Part shown: one piece after another, positions 24,857 to 31,934 of the stretch
Layout: each line of letters begins with the position of its first letter
Numbering within the stretch: the stretch's first letter is position 1
Source: Pseudanabaena cinerea FACHB-1277
GTDB taxonomy: Bacteria; Cyanobacteriota; Cyanobacteriia; Pseudanabaenales; Pseudanabaenaceae
Assembly: GCF_014696345.1 (NCBI RefSeq)
Contig: NZ_JACJPY010000001.1
Location: 105,042-169,041, forward strand
DNA: 64,000 nucleotides
Direction of reading: 5' to 3'
Notes under the pieces: model-generated
The model's database searches: none
Seen by the model: the letters and a program-made list of their open reading frames with translations, nothing else
What the model was told of the DNA's origin: nothing
Made by a program: the position numbers and the translations under genes

Positions 24857-27034
24857 ATGGCATCTTCAACATCAATTGTTCAGGGAACCAATAGCAAGCC
24901 AGTCTCAAGCCGTGCTTTAGTAAACTTCTTTTCTTCTCTAAAAAATGGAGATGGAGAATTATTTATTGGTTATCCAATTATAGCCAGTCCTGACGGTAGT
25001 TTCCCTGTTGATGCTGTATGGGTGTCACCTAGTAAAGGAATAGTTATTTTCGACTTAATTGAAGGTTTAGATCCTTCAGGCTTTGAGGAACGTCAAGATG
25101 ATTTGGCTAACAAACTCGAATCTCGTCTCAAAAACTACAAAGAACTAATGAATCGCCGAGATCTTGTGGTAAAGATTCACACAATTTCTTTTGCTCCAGG
25201 ATTAGCTTCAACAGATTACTCGTTTGAGTCTGAATATGTTCTTGTAAATTCAGATTCTCTTTCTACAGCATTAGAAGAATTTAGTTGGGATAAAGGCGAT
25301 CTTACATATTACAGATCAACGCTTTCTGCATTGCAGAATATATCCACGATTCGCAGAAGCAAAGCCCGCAGATCTATCACTAAGCCAGATTCCCGTGGTG
25401 CTAAGTTAAAGAAACTGGAGGATTCGATCTCGACACTAGACAATTTACAAAACAAAGCAGTTATTGAAACTGTTGAAGGTGTTCAACGTATACGAGGACT
25501 TGCAGGCTCAGGAAAAACAATTGTACTGGCTTTAAAAGCGGCATATCTGCACTCTCAACATCCAGAGTGGCAGATAGCAGTTACTTTCAATACAAGATCT
25601 GTAAAGGGGCAACTAAAGAGACTAATTGACACGTTTTTAATACAAACTGGTAAAGAGCCTGACTGGGAACAAATAAAAGTACTAAATGCATGGGGAGCGC
25701 CTGGTGGTGGAGAACGGGACGGAATTTATCATCAGTTTTGTCGTTCTGTAGATGCTCCATATTTTGATTTCCCTTCTGCTAAAAGAAATTTTAAAAGCGA
25801 CAATGTATTTGATGCTGTATGTCAAAATGTGCTAACACACTCTCACAAAGCCAAGAAATTATACGACGTAATTCTTGTTGATGAGGCGCAAGATTTCCCT
25901 CCCTCTTTTTTGAGACTATGTTATGAAATTCTTGATGACAAAAAGAGACTGGTTTATGCTTATGACGAATTACAGAATCTTTCGGGAACTTCAGTAGCAG
26001 CTCCTGAGGAGATATTTGGTACAAACCCTGATGGAACGCCTCGTGTTACCTTCTCGGCTCCAACACCTGATAAGCCCAGAAGTGACATCATTCTCGAAAA
26101 ATGCTACCGCAATTCTCGTCCTGTATTGGTCACTGCTCATGCACTAGGATTTGGAATTTATCGTCAGCCCCCTGTAAATCGAAAAACAGGACTGGTACAA
26201 ATGTTTGGAGAGTCTGGGCTATGGCGAGAAATCGGGTATGAGGTCAAAGAAGGTAACTTACAAGATGACTCTAACGTAGTTCTACAGCGAGCGCCTGATG
26301 CAAGTCCAGTATTTTTGGAGGAGCATTCACCAACCAGTGATTTAGTTCAGTTTATTATTTTTAAAAATGAAGAAGAACAGAATAACTGGGTTGTCAATGA
26401 AATAAAGAAAAACTTACAGCAAGAAGAACTGTCTTACGATGATATTGTTGTCATTAATCCCGATCCATTGACTACTAGAGAAAAGGTTGGGTCAATCCGC
26501 AAAAAATTGTTAGAAAGTGAAATAAATTCACATCTAGCTGGAGTAGATACCGATCCAGATATATTCTTTAAATCTGATATACCATCGATTACATTTACAG
26601 GAATCTATCGCGCTAAGGGTAATGAAGCAGGGATGGTCTATATTATCAATGCTCAAGACTGTCATTCAACTTCTGCAAATCTTGCAACCTTGCGGAATCG
26701 ATTGTTTACGGCAATTACAAGAAGCAAAGCATGGGTTAGGGTTCTTGGAATTGGTGCAGGTATGCAGAGTTTAATAAATGAATATAAGATTCTGAACGGC
26801 AAAAATTATGAGTTGCATTTCCGATACCCAACACAGTCCGAACGAGAACAGATGAGTATTGTTCATCGTGATATATCCCCCTCCGAACGCAGTCAACGTA
26901 ATAGTAAGGGCAAGAAAGTTGCAGAAGTTATTGAAGCTCTTGAAGCTATAAAATCAGTAGAACTAGATGAAGAAAATATTGCTGCTATTGAAGCTGCCTT
27001 CAAAAAATCTTTAGGAATAGAGATTAATGCTTAG
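24857..27034 (+). CDS. UvrD/Rep-like SF1 helicase with an extra N-terminal domain (candidate defence)
   Basis: 725 residues. Helicase motifs: Walker A GLAGSGKT (about 214-221), Walker B ILVDEAQDFPPS (about 340-350), CYRNSRPVL (motif IV-like), GIYRAKGNEAGMVYI (motif V region) and RNRLFTAITRSKAWVRV (motif VI). The first 200 residues contain FPVDAVWVSPSKGIVIFDL, placed like the NERD nuclease-like domain, but the expected ExK pair is not visible. It overlaps the next gene by 8 bases, so the two form an operon. Helicase plus accessory protein in a TA- and nuclease-rich region suggests antiphage function. Coding DNA is A+T-rich compared with core genes. Confidence 0.85.
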   Translation: MASSTSIVQGTNSKPVSSRALVNFFSSLKNGDGELFIGYPIIASPDGSFPVDAVWVSPSKGIVIFDLIEGLDPSGFEERQDDLANKLESRLKNYKELMNRRDLVVKIHTISFAPGLASTDYSFESEYVLVNSDSLSTALEEFSWDKGDLTYYRSTLSALQNISTIRRSKARRSITKPDSRGAKLKKLEDSISTLDNLQNKAVIETVEGVQRIRGLAGSGKTIVLALKAAYLHSQHPEWQIAVTFNTRSVKGQLKRLIDTFLIQTGKEPDWEQIKVLNAWGAPGGGERDGIYHQFCRSVDAPYFDFPSAKRNFKSDNVFDAVCQNVLTHSHKAKKLYDVILVDEAQDFPPSFLRLCYEILDDKKRLVYAYDELQNLSGTSVAAPEEIFGTNPDGTPRVTFSAPTPDKPRSDIILEKCYRNSRPVLVTAHALGFGIYRQPPVNRKTGLVQMFGESGLWREIGYEVKEGNLQDDSNVVLQRAPDASPVFLEEHSPTSDLVQFIIFKNEEEQNNWVVNEIKKNLQQEELSYDDIVVINPDPLTTREKVGSIRKKLLESEINSHLAGVDTDPDIFFKSDIPSITFTGIYRAKGNEAGMVYIINAQDCHSTSANLATLRNRLFTAITRSKAWVRVLGIGAGMQSLINEYKILNGKNYELHFRYPTQSEREQMSIVHRDISPSERSQRNSKGKKVAEVIEALEAIKSVELDEENIAAIEAAFKKSLGIEINA

Positions 27035-27722
27035 CCCGCAAGAGGTCTGTACACATATTAAGCAGCTAATTGGCTACTTGGTTGAAGTTGGCTTATCAAG
27101 TGACCAGAACTATCCCTTTGTGAGAAAGGGGAACAATAATATAGTAGAGGTTACTTTTCCACAATCGGAGTATTTATCAATTGCACTCAAAAATTATAGT
27201 TATGCAGAAATTTATGAAAATCTTGCCTCTGAACGGGCTTATATTACAAAGTTGCCAGATGGAGCCTTAGTCACAATGCGTTACTTGTATAATGCTAAAG
27301 GATTAGAGCGTCATTCTCTTGGCTTTTATCCATCACCCAACCTAGAAGAGTTTCAGAATTCTCCCGATATATATCTAGAAGATATTGTGTATGCTGATGT
27401 CATTGCACGAAATATTGTGCCATTCCCGATTCGTTTTGATTTTGACTGTCGAGAAGATGTTTTTGTCCCAGTAGATCATCCAAAATCCCATTTGACCTTG
27501 GGGCAGTACCAAAATTGTAGAATACCGATAGCTGCTCCTTTAACACCTTACTGTTTCATTTCTTTTTTGCTGAGAAATTTCTACAATACAGCATTTAAGA
27601 AGTATTCAGAGCAACTACCATTCTTTTCCGAAGAGTTTGAAAATTCAATCCATCCAGAAGAGTTGAAAATTGCACATTTTCAGGTTCCTGTAAAGAGATT
27701 ATCTTCTCCAAATACGAAGTAG
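27027..27722 (+). CDS. DUF2290 protein, partner of the helicase
   Basis: 231 residues. YLSIALKNYSYAEIYENLASERAYITKLPDGALVTMRYLY and the later HPKSHLTLGQYQNCRIP with CFISFLLRNFY are the features I associate with DUF2290. The HPKSHLTLG stretch with conserved His could be an active or nucleic-acid-binding site; this is inference. The 8-base overlap with the helicase indicates a two-gene unit. No other gene follows in the operon. Confidence 0.75.
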   Translation: MLSPQEVCTHIKQLIGYLVEVGLSSDQNYPFVRKGNNNIVEVTFPQSEYLSIALKNYSYAEIYENLASERAYITKLPDGALVTMRYLYNAKGLERHSLGFYPSPNLEEFQNSPDIYLEDIVYADVIARNIVPFPIRFDFDCREDVFVPVDHPKSHLTLGQYQNCRIPIAAPLTPYCFISFLLRNFYNTAFKKYSEQLPFFSEEFENSIHPEELKIAHFQVPVKRLSSPNTK

Positions 27723-27726
27723 TTTA

Positions 27727-27876
27727 GCGATCGCCCTTTATGGCAAAAGTACTAATGAGGCGATTCATCAACTCTGCCAAAACCTAACAGATTCAATCCC
27801 AATACGCCTATTCACAGGAGGACAAACCACGCAAGAACTCATCGCTAAAATTAATGCTTGGCTATCTGAAATGTAA
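27727..27876 (+). pseudogene. C-terminal gene fragment, family unknown
   Basis: An open frame without its own start encodes AIALYGKSTNEAIHQLCQN then IRLFTGGQTTQELIAKINAWLSEM and stop. Amphipathic pattern and a normal end suggest a real protein C-terminus left by a deletion. Not recognised. Confidence 0.5.
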
Positions 27877-27896
27877 ATCAACTCAGGATCAACAAA

Positions 27897-28211
27897 ATGG
27901 AGGAATTACTATTTGAAATACTTACACCGCTTAACTTCACAGTACGAGTCACCCAAGCCTACTGGGACATCATCACCACCATCAAACATCCGATCATACT
28001 CAACTGTGAAGCCGAAGTCTGCCAAACCCTCGCACAACCCGATGAAATTCGCCGTAGTAAAAGCGATCGCGATGTTTATCTATTCTATCGAGCCAGAAAT
28101 CAAAAACGCTGGGTCTGTGCCGTCACAAGACGACTCAACGGTGAAGGCTTTCTGATTACCACCTATCCCACCGAAGCAATCAAAGAAGGAGAAAAACTAT
28201 GGCAGAAGTAA
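27897..28211 (+). CDS. DUF4258-like small protein, toxin candidate
   Basis: 104 residues: LTPLNFTVRVTQAYWDIITTIKHP, EIRRSKSDRDVYLFYRA and RWVCAVTRRLNGEGFLITTYPTEAIKEGEKLW form a compact family that in cyanobacteria precedes a DUF2283 gene. The pair is coupled by a 13-base overlap. RelE-like geometry (R.S..D..LFYR) suggests a toxin, but this is not shown. Confidence 0.65.
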   Translation: MEELLFEILTPLNFTVRVTQAYWDIITTIKHPIILNCEAEVCQTLAQPDEIRRSKSDRDVYLFYRARNQKRWVCAVTRRLNGEGFLITTYPTEAIKEGEKLWQK

Positions 28212-28411
28212 AAGTCTACTATGACAAACTAGGAAACACCCTCACCGTCTGGTTTGGCGATCCTAACCAAGAATATATCTGTGAAGAAACAGGCGATGAA
28301 GTAATCCTGATGAAAAATAAATCTGGAGTAGTAATTGGCTTTGAGAAACTCAATTACAGCCTCCAAGAATCATCAAACCTAAGATTTTCCTTTGAAACAT
28401 TAGCAGCTTAA
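28199..28411 (+). CDS. DUF2283 protein, antitoxin candidate
   Basis: 70 residues: VKVYYDKLGNTLTVWFGDP, EETGDEVILMKNKSGVVIGFEKLNY is a clear DUF2283 protein. It overlaps the preceding gene and is probably its antitoxin or partner. Confidence 0.85.
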   Translation: MAEVKVYYDKLGNTLTVWFGDPNQEYICEETGDEVILMKNKSGVVIGFEKLNYSLQESSNLRFSFETLAA

Positions 28412-28419
28412 ATCACACA

Positions 28420-28722
28420 ATGACCACATCACTCATCTCACCAATTACCACATTACCGAAAAATCTCCCCCTTGATGGCGCGATCGCTATAACACTACAA
28501 GACGGAGTAATGATCTTTCGCGCATCGCAAAATATACAAAAACGCATTGAGAACCTACTCGACAAACGAGAAGAAACGCCACTCACTGAAACAGAAGAAC
28601 AAGAACTAGACGATTTTGCAGCGATCGATGACTATCTCAGCTTTGTCAATCGGATGATTCGCAATAACTTCCTACTCGAAAGCATCACCAAAACTCAGCC
28701 AGAAATCCAACATGGCGCGTAA
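28420..28722 (+). CDS. Hypothetical protein upstream of an HNH gene
   Basis: 100 residues: a beta-rich start (DGAIAITLQDGVMIFRAS), then a charged helical region (QKRIENLLDKREETPLTETEEQELDDF, IDDYLSFVNRMIRN). Small proteins like this often sit directly before HNH endonuclease genes in cyanobacteria, and this one overlaps the HNH start by 11 bases. It might be an immunity or antitoxin-like partner; inference only. Confidence 0.65.
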   Translation: MTTSLISPITTLPKNLPLDGAIAITLQDGVMIFRASQNIQKRIENLLDKREETPLTETEEQELDDFAAIDDYLSFVNRMIRNNFLLESITKTQPEIQHGA

Positions 28723-29149
28723 CATAACCGAAACTACCAAAGCTCAAGTACGCGATCGCGCAAACGGGCTATGCGAATATTGTCATGCTGTAGAGAAATG
28801 ACAATTCGTTCAATTCACCATCGATCATGTCCTGCCAAAATCTCAAGGCGGCACAGATAATCTCGATAACCTTGCCCTTGATTGCTTTCATTGCAATCGC
28901 CAGAAGTATACAAGAAATACTGCGATCGATCCCGAAACAGAAATAGAAACTTCTCTATTTAATCCCCGTAGCGATCGCTGGCAAGATCATTTTGTCTGGT
29001 CTAACGATAAACTGAAATTATTAGGCACTACCCCAACAGGACGCGCCACTGTGAAAGCTTTAGACTGTAACCGCGATCGCTTAATTAGCATTCGGATTGC
29101 AGATATAGCCATAGACCGACAACCGCCAATTGACGATCCGATTGAGTAG
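28712..29149 (+). pseudogene. HNH endonuclease with one in-frame TGA
   Basis: From the ATG at 28712 the frame encodes ITETTKAQVRDRANGLCEYCH, then TGA at 28799-28801 (codon 30), then QFTIDHVLPKSQGGTDNLDNL and CFHCNRQK, a complete HNH/McrA-type domain with both CxxC pairs and the DH..P site, to a stop at 29147. Relatives have a hydrophobic or aromatic residue at the interrupted site, so a single TGG to TGA change would explain it. Everything else is intact, so the break is recent or a sequencing error. Confidence 0.8.
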
Positions 29150-29159
29150 CAAAATAACC

Positions 29160-29381
29160 ATGAAAGACTATCACATCAACATTTTCTACAGCGAAGAAGA
29201 CGAGGCATATATTGCCGATATTCCTAACTTGAAATATTGCTCAGCGATCGGTGAAACTCCACAACAAGCACTCCATGAAGTAATGCTCGCTAAAACCGCA
29301 TGGCTAGAAGCTGCAAAAGCAGAAAACAAAACAATTCCAAAACCTCGTTATCGCCCCGTAATTTATCAAATTGTGGCTTAA
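29160..29381 (+). CDS. HicB-family antitoxin, no HicA seen
   Basis: 73 residues: YHINIFYSEEDEAYIADIPNLKYCSAIGETPQQALHEVM is a HicB-like fold with the usual EE..Y.A..P.L pattern. The ATG at 29160 fits the family better than the upstream GTG at 29130. No HicA-like gene adjoins it. Confidence 0.82.
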   Translation: MKDYHINIFYSEEDEAYIADIPNLKYCSAIGETPQQALHEVMLAKTAWLEAAKAENKTIPKPRYRPVIYQIVA

Positions 29382-29395
29382 AAAAATTTATAACC

Positions 29396-29425
29396 AAAAA
29401 AAGCGGCGCATTGCGCCGCTTTTTC
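29396..29425. terminator. Bidirectional terminator
   Basis: Hairpin AAAAAGCGGCGC/GCGCCGCTTTTT with A and T tracts on its two sides, between the HicB stop and the stop of the minus-strand adhE fragment. Very similar in sequence and position to the hairpin after the complete adhE at 37900-37928. Confidence 0.88.
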
Positions 29426-29430
29426 GTTTT

Positions 29431-29892
29431 CTAACCGTATGCCTTCACCATCAACTCCTTCAGATCCACAATCAAAGGATAGCGAGGATTTGCACCAGTG
29501 CATTGATCATCAAAGGCTTGTTCCGCCATCGTCTCCAAATGGGACATAAAGAACTCCTCACTCGTACCCTGCTCAATTAGCACATCCTTAATCGTGGCAG
29601 GAATATCCACCTGACGCTTGAGGTCTTCCACCGCCGCAATTAATAGCTCCACCTTCTCATCATCAGTCTCGCCGCCGAGATTTAGATAATTAGCAATTTG
29701 GGCATAGCGCCACTTGCTATTGGGATATTTGTTTTGCGAGAAAGTCGTTTGCTTAAAGGGAACATCGGTGGCGTTGTAACGGATCACATGGGTGATCATC
29801 AGCGCATTGGCGAGTCCGTGGGCGATGTGGCAAGTGCCGCCCAACTGGTGGGCGATCGAGTGACACAAGCCTACAAAGGCAAATCTTGTCAC
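29431..29892 (-). pseudogene. adhE: 3' fragment of adhE (second copy)
   Basis: Encodes the last 140 or so residues of the iron-dependent alcohol dehydrogenase half of AdhE (GLCHSIAHQLGGTCHIAHGLANAL to ELMVKAYG), nearly identical to the end of the complete gene at 37934. By eye there are about ten nucleotide differences over some 430 bases, crowded toward the broken end, where the match dies out after AFVGL/AFLGV. The N-terminal 700 residues are missing. It marks the left border of the vWA/FtsZ-like island and lies in direct orientation to the complete copy. Confidence 0.92.
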
Positions 29893-29914
29893 TCTGATCG
29901 AACTTTACAAGAGC

Positions 29915-29920
29915 TATAAT
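29915..29920 (+). promoter_or_regulatory. TATAAT box upstream of the vWA gene
   Basis: A consensus -10 hexamer 18 bases before the ATG at 29938, directly beyond the broken end of the adhE fragment. No good -35 box at standard spacing (nearest TTGTCA is 23 bases away), so it is tentative. Confidence 0.4.
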
Positions 29921-29937
29921 TTTTATCAGTATGAATT

Positions 29938-31779
29938 ATGAAAGCAATGCTATTCAAACCGCATAGTAAGACATTTGCCACTTCTTTAGGTTTTGGCTAC
30001 TTGACAGCAATGACAGCTATTGATGCTCTAGATGCCCAGCCATCTAAAACAAAGGGTAATGTCGATTGGATTTTGGTGATTGATACATCAGCGTCTATGG
30101 TTGGTGAAGGTGGCACTAAAAATATCTTTGCCCAAGTTAAGCAGACCGTCTCGGATTTTGTTAATAAGTCTCAAATTGGTGACTCTATAACTATATTTAC
30201 TTTTGACAAAGATACAACGCTAAGAAGCAATCTAAATATTAATAGTCAATCTGAGCAGCAATCAGCCAACCAAATTATCCAACAACTTCAGGCTACTGGA
30301 CAGAATACACACATTGGGAAAGCTTTACAGGATGCCTTAAATTATTCGATCAAGCTAGAATCTCGCCATAATAATGCAAATAGAAACACTAGCATTATTC
30401 TTTTTACAGATGGTATTGAAGATACTACGGGAATAACTAATCCTGTTTCTATTCCCAGTAACTTGGCATTAATTAATAATTTAAACCGCAAGCCTTTTGT
30501 TTTTTTGGTTTCTTTAGGCGAAAAAGTACATGAGAGTCAGTTAGATCAATTTGCTAATAACCCAGCATTGAATAATCGCGGTTTGGTATTGCGATCACCA
30601 GGGGCGGCTAATTTACTGCAAGCAGGAAACCGTATTCGGCAAGCTGCAAGGGATGCTGTGCCGCCGCCACCTAAAGTAATTGCCCAACCGCAGATTGCCC
30701 AAACTAACATTGATTTTGGGCAAATCATTCCAGGTGGTGAGACAGTGCCGCAAATTTTACAGGTTCGTAATAATGTACCTGCAAAGATTGCAATCCAATT
30801 AGAAAGCGATGGTAGCAAGGATATCTCTCTGCTTGAGCCTAATGCACCTATTTCAGTGATCCCAAACACTGATAATGACTTGCCAATTCGCCTAAAAATT
30901 AGTGATAATGCGATCGCTGGCACAAGAGCGCTAAAATTCACACTCATTCCTGAAATCGATCAGCCAAATATCGAGCCGCGCAATACAACCTTTGCTGGCA
31001 ATGTGACTATAAATTCACGCTTAAATCTGAGTAACCTAGTCATAGATTTTGATAAGGTCGAACGGGGGCAACTAACCCAGATTAGGAGGATTACAATTCA
31101 GGGTAACGATAAAATTACGATTAAGCCAATTGTTGAACCGAGCTATTCAAATCAAGTTTCATTAACTGAAAATTTGCGATCGCTTGATTTGTCGCCCAAT
31201 AGCCCAGTTGAATTTCCTGTTCAACTTAAGCTTGATGACTCTCTAAAGTCTGGTTCTCAAAAGATCAAAATTATGATGATCGAAGGTAAGAGCGATCAAA
31301 CGCTTGCCAGTCTGACCGCGAAAGTTGAGGTGCTTGATCCTCTATGGTTTAGGCTTTTGCCAATTATTTTACCTTTGTTGATCTTTTTGGCTATGTTAGG
31401 TGGGGTTTGGTATTTGCTCAATAGACCTAACGATTTAGATGGATATTTAGAATTAGAAGATCATGATCAGAGCATCGATCTTGCTAGATTACGCACTAAA
31501 AAATTTGATCTGGCAAAGGAGTTAAGAAACTGTTTAGAGCCTGAAATCATATCTGATGAGACAAAAGTTGAGTTGATTGCTGTTAAAATCGAAGGCAAGA
31601 CCCAAATTTTAATATATCCTAAAAGTGATAATGTCGAGGTAAATGGGTTAGGGGTTTTTAATCAGGAAATTCTTTATGATGGTGATGTCATAACTATTGA
31701 TGGTCAAGTTAAGGCTACTTTCCATGCCATTGATCATCCTCGACCAAACATCTCTGAATCTGAAGATGAGCAAATCTAA
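29938..31779 (+). CDS. vWA-domain membrane protein (island gene 1)
   Basis: 613 residues. A short N-terminal hydrophobic region is followed by a von Willebrand A domain (about residues 42-230) with an intact MIDAS: VIDTSASM (49-53), Thr in QNTHIG and Asp in LFTDGIED. Next come about 240 residues of beta-rich, Ig-like sequence, one membrane helix (about 471-494, FRLLPIILPLLIFLAMLGGV) and a C-terminal cytoplasmic part with an FHA-like beta pattern (VEVNGLGVFNQEILYDGDVI). The vWA part should be outside the cytoplasm. First of three genes in one direction; 155 non-coding bases separate it from the next. Confidence 0.82.
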   Translation: MKAMLFKPHSKTFATSLGFGYLTAMTAIDALDAQPSKTKGNVDWILVIDTSASMVGEGGTKNIFAQVKQTVSDFVNKSQIGDSITIFTFDKDTTLRSNLNINSQSEQQSANQIIQQLQATGQNTHIGKALQDALNYSIKLESRHNNANRNTSIILFTDGIEDTTGITNPVSIPSNLALINNLNRKPFVFLVSLGEKVHESQLDQFANNPALNNRGLVLRSPGAANLLQAGNRIRQAARDAVPPPPKVIAQPQIAQTNIDFGQIIPGGETVPQILQVRNNVPAKIAIQLESDGSKDISLLEPNAPISVIPNTDNDLPIRLKISDNAIAGTRALKFTLIPEIDQPNIEPRNTTFAGNVTINSRLNLSNLVIDFDKVERGQLTQIRRITIQGNDKITIKPIVEPSYSNQVSLTENLRSLDLSPNSPVEFPVQLKLDDSLKSGSQKIKIMMIEGKSDQTLASLTAKVEVLDPLWFRLLPIILPLLIFLAMLGGVWYLLNRPNDLDGYLELEDHDQSIDLARLRTKKFDLAKELRNCLEPEIISDETKVELIAVKIEGKTQILIYPKSDNVEVNGLGVFNQEILYDGDVITIDGQVKATFHAIDHPRPNISESEDEQI

Positions 31780-31934
31780 TATGATTGTTTTGTCAAAGTC
31801 TGATAAACTAATTAAGGTAATTTATAATTAAACTGAATAGTTGATTAGCTCTAGCAAAGCTACTTAGACGACTTCGTGGGGGCTGCTCAGCTTAACCAAT
31901 ATACTTACTTAGTTTACTTTCTGAGGTAAAAATC

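Noticed and set aside
28799..28801. Selenocysteine or recoded TGA in the HNH gene
   Set aside because: The position is not a catalytic Cys in the family, no SECIS-like hairpin follows, and other genes in the window use TGA as an ordinary stop.
31780..31934. Structured RNA or extra gene between the vWA and FtsZ-like genes
   Set aside because: No stable hairpin or ORF with supporting features could be found in this gap.
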